Assembly (NCBI GenBank): GCA_020626545.1
Contig: JAHKZS010000187.1
Span: forward strand, 1-6,191
Origin: a bacterium
GTDB taxonomy: Bacteria > Bacillota > Clostridia > Oscillospirales > Acutalibacteraceae
Length of the DNA stretch: 6,191 nucleotides
Reading direction: 5' to 3'
Below are positions 1 to 5,348 of this stretch, in pieces. How positions within the stretch are numbered: position 1 is the first letter of the stretch; every line of letters begins with the position of its first letter. Under the pieces are notes generated by a model. It saw only the letters and a list, made by a program, of their open reading frames with translations. It had not been told where the DNA came from and searched no databases. The position numbers were made by a program, and so were the translations under genes.

Positions 1-6
1 ATGCTC

Positions 7-26
7 GGAAACCCGTCAGGGTTTCC
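7..26. repeat. Perfect 8-bp hairpin
   Basis: GGAAACCC (7-14) and GGGTTTCC (19-26) form a perfect 8-bp inverted repeat around the loop GTCA. It has no U-tract on either side (TGTGCTTTT follows on the + strand after a gap), so it is not a clean intrinsic terminator. It could be the end of an upstream gene's terminator cut by the window edge, or part of the palindrome-rich region that runs to base 186. Confidence 0.6.
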
Positions 27-31
27 TGTGC

Positions 32-68
32 TTTTGCCGCGGCTAGACGAAAATCTGCCTCGGCAAAA
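32..68. repeat. Long near-perfect hairpin, 12-position stem
   Basis: TTTTGCCG (32-39) pairs with CGGCAAAA (61-68), and GGC (41-43) with GCC (57-59), around one C/T mismatch (40/60). After a bulged T at 44 the stem continues with AGA (45-47) and TCT (54-56), closing on a 6-base loop. The A/T ends make it superficially terminator-like in both directions, but the T-run is inside the stem and not followed by more T. Its meaning is unknown; the neighbouring structures suggest an extragenic structured repeat. Confidence 0.6.
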
Positions 69-78
69 CTCCTTTGGA

Positions 79-186
79 CTTTAAACGGTTGAAATTTAAG
101 GCGATTTGCGGTGCGGAGAATGTTAGCAGGCTGGCGCCTGCTGACGTTCGACAAGCCGTAAAGAGTCAAAATTACTCCGTTTAAAG
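79..186 (+). ncRNA. Candidate structured RNA or extragenic palindromic repeat
   Basis: The segment folds into one long imperfect hairpin. P1 is CTTTAAACGG (79-88) with CCGTTTAAAG (177-186), a perfect 10 bp. A short AATTT/AAATT helix follows (93-97 with 169-173). P2 is TTTGCGG (105-111) with CCGTAAA (156-162), with one G-U. P3 is a 14-bp helix, 118-131 with 136-149, closing on TGGC and containing two U-G pairs. All three wobble positions (108/159, 121/146, 124/143) are valid G-U pairs only in RNA copied as the + strand; on the - strand they become A/C mismatches. That asymmetry favours a + strand transcript over a purely DNA-level palindrome. I match it to no known RNA family and see no clear promoter. 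It may equally be a dispersed repeat, or the 3' region of a + strand gene lying off the window. Confidence 0.35.
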
Positions 187-229
187 CGTAGTTCGGATTG
201 CTTCTGTTACCCTAACCTATCACCCAAGT

Positions 230-1420
230 TTACACAAGCCTGAAACCAGCCTGTTTTAACGACCTCGAAATCTCTTTAACGTGGTCGTAATTACGGGTTT
301 CGAGAACAATTCTGAGAATACAGTCGGTAATCTCACCCTCGCTCGCTCTCTCGTGGTGAACGCTTATTACGTTACCGCCGTGGTCGGCGATAATCTTCGA
401 CACGCCGAGAAGCTGTCCGGGCTTATCGTCGAGCTGAATACACAAGGTCTGCTGACGTCCGGAGGTAATAAGACCTCGCTTAATTACACGGTTAAGAATA
501 GTAACGTCGATATTACCGCCCGAAACTACGCATACAACCTTCTTGCCTTTAACGGGAACCTTGCCGAACATAACCGCCGCGAGCGGAGCCGCTCCCGCGC
601 CTTCGGCAACCATTTTCTGCTTTTCGATAAGAGTAAGAATAGCGGTCGAAATCTCGTCGTCGGAAACCGTTACTACCTCGTCAACATACTGCTGAACATA
701 TTTAAAAGTCAGCTCGCCGGGTTCTTTAACCTGGATACCGTCGGCGATAGTGCTCGCGGTATCGAGAGCTGTAACCTCGCCCTTTTTCAGCGAAGTGTAC
801 ATAGAAGCCGCGCCCTCAGCCTGTACGCCGTAAACCTTTACGTTAGGATTGAGGTGTTTAATAGCGCACGCTACGCCCGAAATCAGTCCGCCGCCGCCGA
901 TAGCGCAGATAACCGCGTCAACGTCGTTCATCTCGTTCATAATCTCGAGACCGATAGTACCCTGACCGGCGATAACGTTTTCATCGTCGAACGGATGGAT
1001 AAATGTATAATTCTTTTCGTCACGAAGTCTGCAAGCCTCGTTATAAGCGTCGTCATAAACGCCGGGAACCATACAAACCTCGGCGCCGAAGCTCTTAGTA
1101 GCCTCTACCTTAGAGATAGGAGCGCCGTCGGGTAAACAGATAAGTGACTTAATTCCGTATTTAGTAGCCGCCAAAGCAACGCCCTGAGCGTGATTACCCG
1201 CGGAACAAGCGATAACGCCTCTCGCCTTTTCCTCATCGGTAAGCTGAGAAATCTTATAGCCTGAACCTCTAAGCTTAAACGAGCCTGTGAGCTGGAGACA
1301 CTCGGGTTTTAAGTATAAATCGCAATCTACATCAATCGCGGACGCCTTTACAATAGAGGTCGGATGGATAACATCCTGGAGAACTCTCGAAGCGTCATAG
1401 ATTTTGTCTAGTGTTAACAT
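230..1420 (-). CDS. ilvA: Threonine ammonia-lyase (threonine dehydratase) with C-terminal ACT domain
   Basis: A PLP-dependent fold-type II enzyme that deaminates L-threonine (and often L-serine) to 2-oxobutyrate, the first committed step toward isoleucine or a catabolic route to propionate. At 396 aa it matches the shorter clostridial class with one ACT domain. Visible motifs are the PLP lysine K49 in GSFKLRG, the substrate loop SAGNHAQG (73-80), the phosphate-binding GGGG at 175-178, and VSGGNID (299-305). A linker leads to an ACT domain at about 325-396 (LDDKPGQLLGVSKIIADHGGN). The ATG at 1420 is preceded by GAAAGG (1436-1431) with a 10-base gap. No recognisable intrinsic terminator lies directly after the stop; transcription would run into the hairpin-rich region 1-186. 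The family is certain. Whether it is biosynthetic (IlvA) or catabolic (TdcB-like) is not decided by sequence alone, and no ilv genes adjoin it. The ACT domain implies allosteric control by an amino acid. Confidence 0.93.
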   Translation of the reverse strand: MLTLDKIYDASRVLQDVIHPTSIVKASAIDVDCDLYLKPECLQLTGSFKLRGSGYKISQLTDEEKARGVIACSAGNHAQGVALAATKYGIKSLICLPDGAPISKVEATKSFGAEVCMVPGVYDDAYNEACRLRDEKNYTFIHPFDDENVIAGQGTIGLEIMNEMNDVDAVICAIGGGGLISGVACAIKHLNPNVKVYGVQAEGAASMYTSLKKGEVTALDTASTIADGIQVKEPGELTFKYVQQYVDEVVTVSDDEISTAILTLIEKQKMVAEGAGAAPLAAVMFGKVPVKGKKVVCVVSGGNIDVTILNRVIKRGLITSGRQQTLCIQLDDKPGQLLGVSKIIADHGGNVISVHHERASEGEITDCILRIVLETRNYDHVKEISRSLKQAGFRLV

Positions 1421-1446
1421 TTTTCATCGACCTTTCATACCATAAT

Positions 1447-1475
1447 ATAATATAACAAAACGGCTAATAAATCAA
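1447..1475 (-). promoter_or_regulatory. Sigma-A-type promoter for ilvA
   Basis: Read on the - strand: TTGATT (1475-1470), a 17-base spacer, then TATTAT (1452-1447). This fits the housekeeping consensus well and would start transcription near 1440, leaving a leader of only about 20 bases. That is too short for a T-box or riboswitch, so any regulation would be at the promoter or through the ACT domain. Confidence 0.6.
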
Positions 1476-1483
1476 GTTTTTTA

Positions 1484-1512
1484 TTGTATAAGCAAGGTTT
1501 ATATGGTAAAAT
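1484..1512 (+). promoter_or_regulatory. Promoter for rlmD, extended -10
   Basis: TTGTAT (1484-1489), a 17-base spacer and TAAAAT (1507-1512), preceded by TGG, which gives an extended -10 (TGnTAAAAT). The -35 is weak, but the extended -10 compensates. It points away from the ilvA promoter, with only 8 bases between the two -35 boxes (1475 and 1484), so the two genes share a compact divergent control region. Confidence 0.5.
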
Positions 1513-1551
1513 AATTAAAACTGATAATCAGATTGGAGTGAAAGTCCTGAC

Positions 1552-2706
1552 GTGGACAATAAAAAATGTCCGCATTATAAAAAATGCGGAGGATGTCAGA
1601 TTCACAACTTAACATACGATAAACAACTGCTTTTTAAAATGAAAAAAGTGGTCAAGCTTATGGGTAAATTCCATCGTGTAGAAGATATTATCGGTATGGA
1701 TAACCCCTACCATTACAGAAATAAGGTTCAGGCGGCATTCGGCAGAGATAGGAACAACCGTATTATCTCGGGAGTTTACCAGAGCTCCACCCATAAAATC
1801 GTGCCCGTAGACAGCTGTCTTATCGAGGACGAAAAGGCTGACGAGATTATCGTAACTATACGTAAGCTTATAAAGAGCTTTAAGCTAAAGCCGTTCGACG
1901 ATAAGAAAATGACGGGCTTTTTACGCCATGTGCTGATTAAGCGCGGATTTTTGAGCGGAGAGATAATGGTCGTACTCGTCACGGGCGAGGAAGCTTTTAA
2001 GTCGAAACGAAGCTTTATTAACGCCCTGCTAGGTCGTCATCCTGAGATAACAACCATAGTTCAGAACATCAACAACAAGCGCACAAGCCTTGTTCTCGGC
2101 GACAAGAGCGTTACTCTATACGGTGACGGAGTTATTAAGGAACAGCTGTGCGGATATACTTTCACAATTTCGCCGAAGGCTTTTTACCAGATTAACCCTA
2201 TCCAGACCGAGATTCTGTACAACAAGGCTATGGAGTTCGCCGAAATTCAGGACAGCGACATAGTAATCGACGCGTACTGCGGTACAGGCACAATCGGAAT
2301 TATCGCGAGCAAATACGCTAAGCAGGTTGTAGGCGTAGAGCTAAACAAGGACGCCGTAAAGGACGCCCGCAAAAACGCCAAGCTCAATAATATTAAAAAT
2401 ATCGACTTTGTATGCGCCGACGCGGGCAGATATATGGTCGATATTGCGGACGAGGGCTTAACTGCCGACGTGGTAATTATGGATCCTCCGCGCGCGGGCA
2501 GTGATATAAAATTTCTGAAATCGCTTGTAAAACTCAATCCGAGAAAGGTTGTTTACATATCCTGCAACCCCGAAACCTGCGCGAGAGATGTTTTATTTCT
2601 TTCAAAGAATAAATATAAAGTCCGCAAAATCCAACCTGTAGATATGTTCCCCCATACCGAACACGTCGAGACGGTAGTATTGATGTCACGGGTCAAAGAA
2701 AAATAG
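1552..2706 (+). CDS. rlmD: 23S rRNA (uracil-5-)-methyltransferase, RlmD/TrmA family, short form without TRAM domain
   Basis: A SAM-dependent m5U RNA methyltransferase of 384 aa. The N-terminus holds a 4Fe-4S cluster set: C6, C12 and C15 (CPHYKKCGGCQ) plus C89 (VDSC). The RNA/SAM region includes ISPKAFYQINPIQTE (from 207). The SAM motif is DAYCGTGTIG (240-249), followed by DPPRAG (311-316), the nucleophile C338 in YISCNP, and the general base E373 in HTEHVE. It begins directly at the cluster cysteines, lacking the N-terminal TRAM domain common in longer homologues. The start is GTG at 1552 with GGAG at 1535-1538 (13-base gap); an in-frame TAA at 1525-1527 and the absence of any other in-frame start codon between it and 1552 fix this choice. 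The exact target uridine (U1939, U747 or both) cannot be read from sequence. The last 14 or so codons may be element-derived: a second RlmD-like tail lies at 4654-4686. Confidence 0.9.
   Translation: MDNKKCPHYKKCGGCQIHNLTYDKQLLFKMKKVVKLMGKFHRVEDIIGMDNPYHYRNKVQAAFGRDRNNRIISGVYQSSTHKIVPVDSCLIEDEKADEIIVTIRKLIKSFKLKPFDDKKMTGFLRHVLIKRGFLSGEIMVVLVTGEEAFKSKRSFINALLGRHPEITTIVQNINNKRTSLVLGDKSVTLYGDGVIKEQLCGYTFTISPKAFYQINPIQTEILYNKAMEFAEIQDSDIVIDAYCGTGTIGIIASKYAKQVVGVELNKDAVKDARKNAKLNNIKNIDFVCADAGRYMVDIADEGLTADVVIMDPPRAGSDIKFLKSLVKLNPRKVVYISCNPETCARDVLFLSKNKYKVRKIQPVDMFPHTEHVETVVLMSRVKEK
2662..2670 (+). repeat. Left att-like repeat inside rlmD (CACGTCGAG)
   Basis: CACGTCGAG encodes H371-V372-E373 of RlmD, including the general base. 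It differs by one base from CACGTGGAG at 4654-4662. Both copies are followed by codons for X-V-V (ACG GTA GTA here, TGC GTG GTA there). Under the integration model, everything in rlmD after this point was brought in by the element. Confidence 0.4.
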
Positions 2707-2709
2707 CCG

Positions 2710-2737
2710 CGAAAGCCCAGTAATACTGCGGTTTTCG
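2710..2737 (+). terminator. Hairpin after rlmD, possible terminator
   Basis: CGAAAGCC (2710-2717) pairs with GGTTTTCG (2730-2737), with one G-U. Inside it, CAGTA (2718-2722) pairs with TACTG (2724-2728) around a single A, with C2729 bulged. The stem is thus about 13 bp, starting four bases after the rlmD stop. No U-tract follows (GGCAATCGGG), so termination may be weak or factor-dependent. The nominal rlmD terminator may instead be the strong one at 4699-4734, displaced by the island. Confidence 0.45.
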
Positions 2738-2765
2738 GGCAATCGGGCAAATTTGGCGTCGGGCA
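2735..2765 (+). repeat. Three phased TCGGGCA direct repeats
   Basis: TCGGGCA occurs at 2735-2741, 2743-2749 and 2759-2765, with starts offset by 8 and 16 bases. The cluster sits just inside the left end of the putative island. Repeated short motifs near an element end can be binding sites for recombinase or excision factors, but nothing else here supports that role. Confidence 0.4.
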
Positions 2766-2791
2766 GTACGAACGCTTCTCGGTAACTTATC

Positions 2792-2835
2792 CAAGGGCAA
2801 TCCGGCTCAAAAAGTGTGAGAGTTGAGTTGCCTTG
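2792..2835 (+). repeat. Imperfect hairpin in the rlmD to membrane-protein gap
   Basis: CAAGG-CAA (2792-2800, G2797 bulged) pairs with TTGCCTTG (2828-2835). CTCAA (2806-2810) pairs with TTGAG (2823-2827), with five unpaired bases (2801-2805) on the left side and a 12-base loop. Its role is unknown. Together with the TCGGGCA repeats it is the only structure I see in the 202-base non-coding stretch 2707-2908. I could not find a convincing sigma-A promoter for the downstream gene there. Confidence 0.35.
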
Positions 2836-2908
2836 ATAGATAACAGCGGGTTGTGGCTGTGATTTAGATGTCAGCACGACAACTCGGGATTTGTAGAGGT
2901 GAATAATT

Positions 2909-3331
2909 TTGAAAAAAGGGATACGTATTTTATATTTTGTTACTGTTGTAATAAGTGCTTTAGTGGGACTATGGCATTTCTTTGTTCCTTGGATGTTTCA
3001 ATGGTATGACTACCTTCCAATGCAATATGAGAATCTTATAGTTGGGATAGATTATACGAACTATTGTTTCTCATTGTTGTTGCTTGGGCTAAGCGTCATG
3101 CTGATTTTGTTAGGTAAAAGAGCATTGGACATGAATCGGGAAGTAATCTACTTTTATTTCTTCCTAACAGTTGTTTGGATGTTCAGAGCGTGCCTTGTCA
3201 GTTTCATTGAGCCATGGCCATTGCAACCAATTCCGGCGGCTGCGATTGGACAGTTGGTTGCTTCGGATGCATTGGCGATAATGATGGTAGTGGTTAGTGT
3301 ATATTTTATTAAAGAACTTCGACGTAAATAA
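2909..3331 (+). CDS. Small integral membrane protein, four predicted TM helices, function unknown
   Basis: A 140-aa hydrophobic protein that I do not recognise. Four transmembrane segments are visible at about 6-28, 52-69, 78-100 and 114-135. A short basic N-terminus (MKKGIR) and a basic C-terminus (KELRRK) suggest both ends are cytoplasmic. The loop after TM1 is rich in aromatic residues (WMFQWYDYLPMQY, 28-40), and TM3 is followed by EPWPLQPIP (101-109). There are no catalytic motifs. The start is TTG at 2909 with AGAGGTGA at 2895-2902 and a 6-base gap. It is the first gene of a likely two-gene operon with the hydrolase 58 bases downstream, and it lies within the putative rlmD island. It is TTG-leucine rich, unlike rlmD. 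It could be an accessory or immunity-like membrane protein or a partner of the hydrolase, but nothing in the sequence proves a role. Confidence 0.75.
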   Translation: MKKGIRILYFVTVVISALVGLWHFFVPWMFQWYDYLPMQYENLIVGIDYTNYCFSLLLLGLSVMLILLGKRALDMNREVIYFYFFLTVVWMFRACLVSFIEPWPLQPIPAAAIGQLVASDALAIMMVVVSVYFIKELRRK

Positions 3332-3389
3332 GCAAATTCAGATTTGCAGAGTTCTGTATAAATCATGGAATCAAGAAGGTGGTAATAAT

Positions 3390-4484
3390 ATGGTTGCGAA
3401 AAATATTAAAACAAAAACAAGAATCGTCCTTACTGTTCTATTGTGCATCATCATTTTGATTGTTATCGGATGGTGGGGTTTCTGTGTATATATGTATAAT
3501 GATAATTTCAATATAAGTGCAGACAGCTATGAACCTCTTATGCTTCACGTAGAAGATTTTAATGGCCTGGAATGCACTGAGTATTCGTTCCCTTCTGATA
3601 AGGGGCAAATGCTTGCAGGTTATCTTTACAGTAACGGAGAGAATCAGCACGGAATAGTGATCATTGCTCACGGATTTGGCGGCGGAGGGCATAATTCTTA
3701 TATGGATGTAGCAGATTATTTTGCTAAGAATGGATACTATGTTTTTGCATATGACGCTACGGCAATGGATAAGAGTGAAGGTGACGGGTTGGGCGGAGTC
3801 CCGCAAGGAGTGATAGATCTTGATAATGCAATTTCTTTTGTGGAATCAAATAATGACATCCCGGACCTTCCGATTGTCCTGTTCGGACACAGCTGGGGAG
3901 GATACTGTGTAAGTGCGGTTCTGAATTACCATACAGAAGTCAAGGCGGTTATTGAGTGTTCAGGTTTCAACAGTTCATCGGATATGTTTGAATCAGGCGG
4001 AAAATCACAGGCAGGAAGCCTTATTTATACGATGACGCCGTTTATCAGGATCCATGAGTTCTTCAAATATGGTAAATATGCAACAAATACTGCTATGGAT
4101 GGGTTTGATGCATCTCCGGATACTAATGTAATGATAGTACATAGTGCTGATGATGACGTGATAGGGATCGAGTATGGATTAGACAAGTATTATGAAAAAT
4201 ATAAGGATGATCCGCGATTTTCATTTATCAGATTTGAGGACAGAGGTCATAGTGAAATACTCAATGATCCTGTAAATTCCTATAAGGATGAATTCAACGC
4301 CGGATTTGATGATTGGCTTAAGACATTAGACTATGATTATGAAACAAAGGAGAATAAAGAACGCTTTAAGGAAGATAAAGCAAGATATGAAACAGAACAT
4401 CTTGATCATGCTAAATGGAGCGCAAGACTAGATCAGGATTTGTTTGTGAGATTTTTGGAATTTTATGAACGGTCAATAAGATAA
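3390..4484 (+). CDS. Membrane-anchored alpha/beta hydrolase (serine hydrolase)
   Basis: 364 aa. The N-terminus is basic (MVAKNIKTKTR) followed by one TM helix at about 12-35, which fits a signal anchor with the catalytic domain outside. The alpha/beta hydrolase core spans about 60-312: oxyanion strand IIAHGFGGGG (91-100), nucleophile elbow GHSWGG with S168, probable acid D255 (HSADDDVI) and H287 (DRGHSE), a complete triad. A charged, probably helical extension at 313-364 (KENKERFKEDKARYE) is unusual for the minimal fold. Substrate is unknown; the family includes esterases, acyltransferases and peptidases. The start is ATG at 3390, served by AAGGTGG at 3376-3382 (7-base gap); the reading frame is open back to 3297, but that stretch overlaps the preceding gene and has no binding site. 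Codon use differs from rlmD: 17 of 21 alanines use GCA/GCT, against 6 of 20 in rlmD, suggesting transfer. Confidence 0.85.
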   Translation: MVAKNIKTKTRIVLTVLLCIIILIVIGWWGFCVYMYNDNFNISADSYEPLMLHVEDFNGLECTEYSFPSDKGQMLAGYLYSNGENQHGIVIIAHGFGGGGHNSYMDVADYFAKNGYYVFAYDATAMDKSEGDGLGGVPQGVIDLDNAISFVESNNDIPDLPIVLFGHSWGGYCVSAVLNYHTEVKAVIECSGFNSSSDMFESGGKSQAGSLIYTMTPFIRIHEFFKYGKYATNTAMDGFDASPDTNVMIVHSADDDVIGIEYGLDKYYEKYKDDPRFSFIRFEDRGHSEILNDPVNSYKDEFNAGFDDWLKTLDYDYETKENKERFKEDKARYETEHLDHAKWSARLDQDLFVRFLEFYERSIR

Positions 4485-4653
4485 ACACCAACTGCAGTTA
4501 AATATTAATAGAACATGAAAGCAGAAGTTAATCGCACAAATTCCAGCTTGTAGAAGTGCTCTGCTAAAGGAAACACAGTAGACTTTTTCGGGTGAACGCG
4601 CTCTGGTTGGTAATTTCGCTTGTACTGTGGACATTCATAATGGTGTCTCGGGG
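4485..4653 (+). other. Non-coding right flank of the putative island
   Basis: The 169 bases after the hydrolase stop hold no credible gene. The perfect palindrome AACTGCAGTT lies at 4490-4499. The frame leading into the orphan RlmD tail is open from 4582 but loses all resemblance to RlmD before the codons for GHVE: VDIHNGVS does not match the expected VDMFPHTE. An abrupt loss of similarity at this point is what an element/gene junction would give. The other forward frame (4568-4672) is hydrophobic but has no start or ribosome binding site. Confidence 0.4.
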
Positions 4654-4686
4654 CACGTGGAGTGCGTGGTAATGCTTACGAAATAG
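4654..4686 (+). pseudogene. Orphan C-terminal tail of an RlmD-type gene (displaced 3' end)
   Basis: Eleven codons: CAC GTG GAG TGC GTG GTA ATG CTT ACG AAA TAG, reading HVECVVMLTK and stop. The intact rlmD upstream ends HVETVVLMSRVKEK, sharing HVE-x-VV with the general-base glutamate. The HVExVV ending is characteristic of RlmD/TrmA enzymes; the codons before it do not resemble the family. The tail lies on the same strand as rlmD and 12 bases before a strong terminator, as the native rlmD 3' end would. Chance occurrence of six matching residues just before a stop is possible but unlikely. It is too short for certainty. Confidence 0.42.
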
Positions 4687-4698
4687 AATTGATAAAAC

Positions 4699-4734
4699 AA
4701 AACTCCTGACCGATACTTATCAGTCGGGAGTTTT
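4699..4734. terminator. Strong bidirectional intrinsic terminator
   Basis: AAAACTCCTGACCGAT (4699-4714) pairs with ATCAGTCGGGAGTTTT (4719-4734) over 16 positions with one C/A mismatch and one T-G pair (these swap quality on the other strand). The loop is ACTT. T-runs occur at both ends: TTTTAATTTA on the + strand and TTTTGTTTTATC on the - strand. It ends four bases from the toxin stop codon and sits between convergent units: the rlmD/island side from the left and the toxin-antitoxin operon from the right. It was plausibly the original rlmD terminator. Confidence 0.88.
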
Positions 4735-4737
4735 AAT

Positions 4738-5049
4738 TTAAAGCATATTTAGCAAATCGCGTCTGCTATATAAAAATCTTCTTACTTCCATTACATTATC
4801 AATAACAACATAAAAAACAGAAAAATGATTTATATTGATTCTGTAATACGGATTTTTACGTTTCTTTTCGGAGTTAAAAGGTTGAAACATAAGAGGATTA
4901 TCCAGCCTGTTCAAAATAGCTCTTTCGGTCAAATCAATCAGCTTCAAAGCAGCGTCTGTATTATTTAATTTGTTCGAAATATAATCGACTGCTTCGGATA
5001 AATCCTCATAAAAAATAGGTAAATACCTTAATTCATATTTATCATCCAT
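4738..5049 (-). CDS. Type II toxin, RelE/ParE family
   Basis: 103 aa, within the normal 90-105 range of RelE/ParE-fold toxins. The pattern fits: N-terminal strand YELRYLPIFYEDL, two helices (about 14-50; DLSEAVDYISNKL, then AALKLIDLTERAILNRL), the NP-x-MF-x-P turn (51-57), a basic YYRININHFSVFYVV hairpin (68-82) and a C-terminal V-RRFLYSRRDLL (89-100). ParE-type members poison gyrase and RelE-type members cleave ribosome-bound mRNA; the sequence does not tell which applies. The ATG at 5049 lies within the antitoxin's last codons (8-base overlap, ATGGATGA), with AAAGGG at 5063-5058 and an 8-base gap, so the two are translationally coupled. The frame is intact. The cognate antitoxin is the overlapping gene upstream. 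Confidence 0.85.
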   Translation of the reverse strand: MDDKYELRYLPIFYEDLSEAVDYISNKLNNTDAALKLIDLTERAILNRLDNPLMFQPFNSEKKRKNPYYRININHFSVFYVVIDNVMEVRRFLYSRRDLLNML

Positions 5050-5299
5050 TGAGCTTACCCTTTAATTTTCCGAAAACTTGCTTGTGAGAAAGTCTTTCTG
5101 TGGAATTATCAGCCATATAATCAGCTTCGTCAAGCTTCATCTCCAGCGAGTCTTTAAGCTTTGAATACTGCTCTATACTCATAACTACCATTGAACCATA
5201 TCCGTTCTTTGTAAGATAGACTTCCTCTCCCTCGAGAACGAGCTTTTCTATTTCGGGATATTTGTTTCTTAAATCAGATACAGGTCTAATGTTCATCAT
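5042..5299 (-). CDS. Type II antitoxin, Phd/YefM family
   Basis: 85 aa. The N-terminal DNA-binding Phd/YefM fold is clear: MNIRPVSDLRNKYPEIEKLV, then GEEVYLTKNGYGSMVVMSIEQY (residues about 24-45). A charged, flexible C-terminal half would wrap the toxin. It neutralises the RelE/ParE-like partner and, with it, represses the shared promoter. Start choice: the frame is open to an ATG at 5323, but AGGAG at 5312-5308 lies inside that extension, 8 bases before the ATG at 5299, so translation starts at 5299. A second ATG follows at once (5296). The 5323 start has no binding site and lies within the operator. The stop overlaps the toxin start by 8 bases. Confidence 0.87.
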   Translation of the reverse strand: MMNIRPVSDLRNKYPEIEKLVLEGEEVYLTKNGYGSMVVMSIEQYSKLKDSLEMKLDEADYMADNSTERLSHKQVFGKLKGKLNG

Positions 5300-5316
5300 A
5301 GTACCAACTCCTAACT

Positions 5317-5348
5317 TTATCATAATTTTATCATAATATTATCATATA
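5317..5348. promoter_or_regulatory. Operator candidate: three 11-bp-spaced TTATCATA repeats
   Basis: TTATCATAAT at 5317-5326 and 5328-5337, and TTATCATATA at 5339-5348, give three direct copies whose starts are exactly 11 bases apart, so each falls on nearly the same DNA face. They cover the -10 box and spacer of the toxin-antitoxin promoter, where the Phd/YefM antitoxin complex would be expected to bind for autorepression. Confidence 0.55.

Larger units (their letters stand above)
2662..4653 (+). mobile_element. Putative small or decayed island integrated in the 3' end of rlmD
   Basis: It is bounded by two copies of a CACGTsGAG sequence, each in an RlmD-type C-terminal reading frame: inside rlmD at 2662-2670 and in an orphan tail at 4654-4662 (8 of 9 bases identical). 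Between them are a 4-TM protein, an alpha/beta hydrolase with foreign codon use, and two non-coding flanks (2707-2908 and 4485-4653). Known background: the 3' ends of rum/rlmD genes are integration sites for streptococcal ICEs and phage Phi-m46.1, whose ends restore the gene. No integrase, relaxase or repeat longer than 9 bases is present, so it would be a remnant, a non-autonomous passenger or the result of homologous replacement. Boundaries are inferred from the repeats. Confidence 0.42.

Noticed and set aside
1..84. 27-codon open frame starting at base 1 (MLGNPSGF...)
   Set aside because: It runs through the two hairpins at 7-26 and 32-68, any upstream ribosome binding site is off the window, and it matches nothing I know.
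281..1135. A 284-codon open frame on the + strand, antisense to ilvA
   Set aside because: It lies wholly inside the well-supported threonine ammonia-lyase on the other strand, has no recognisable domain or ribosome binding site, and its composition is what the reverse of a biased coding frame gives.
1421..1551. Riboswitch or T-box upstream of ilvA or rlmD
   Set aside because: Both predicted leaders are only about 20-35 bases long and show no hairpin of note.
2686..2877. 63-codon open frame on the - strand across the rlmD end and the following gap
   Set aside because: It overlaps the rlmD 3' end and its hairpin, has no convincing ribosome binding site and shows no family resemblance.
3297..3389. 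Upstream in-frame extension of the hydrolase
   Set aside because: It overlaps the membrane-protein gene and has no ribosome binding site at 3297; the ATG at 3390 has AAGGTGG at a 7-base gap and opens directly onto a signal anchor.
4568..4672. Hydrophobic open frame (ALWLVISLVLWTFIMV) in the right flank of the island
   Set aside because: It has no start codon with a ribosome binding site, it is short, and it overlaps the better-explained orphan RlmD tail in another frame.
5300..5323. ATG start for the antitoxin at 5323
   Set aside because: The AGGAG site and the predicted transcription start both lie downstream of it; the first ATG after AGGAG is at 5299.
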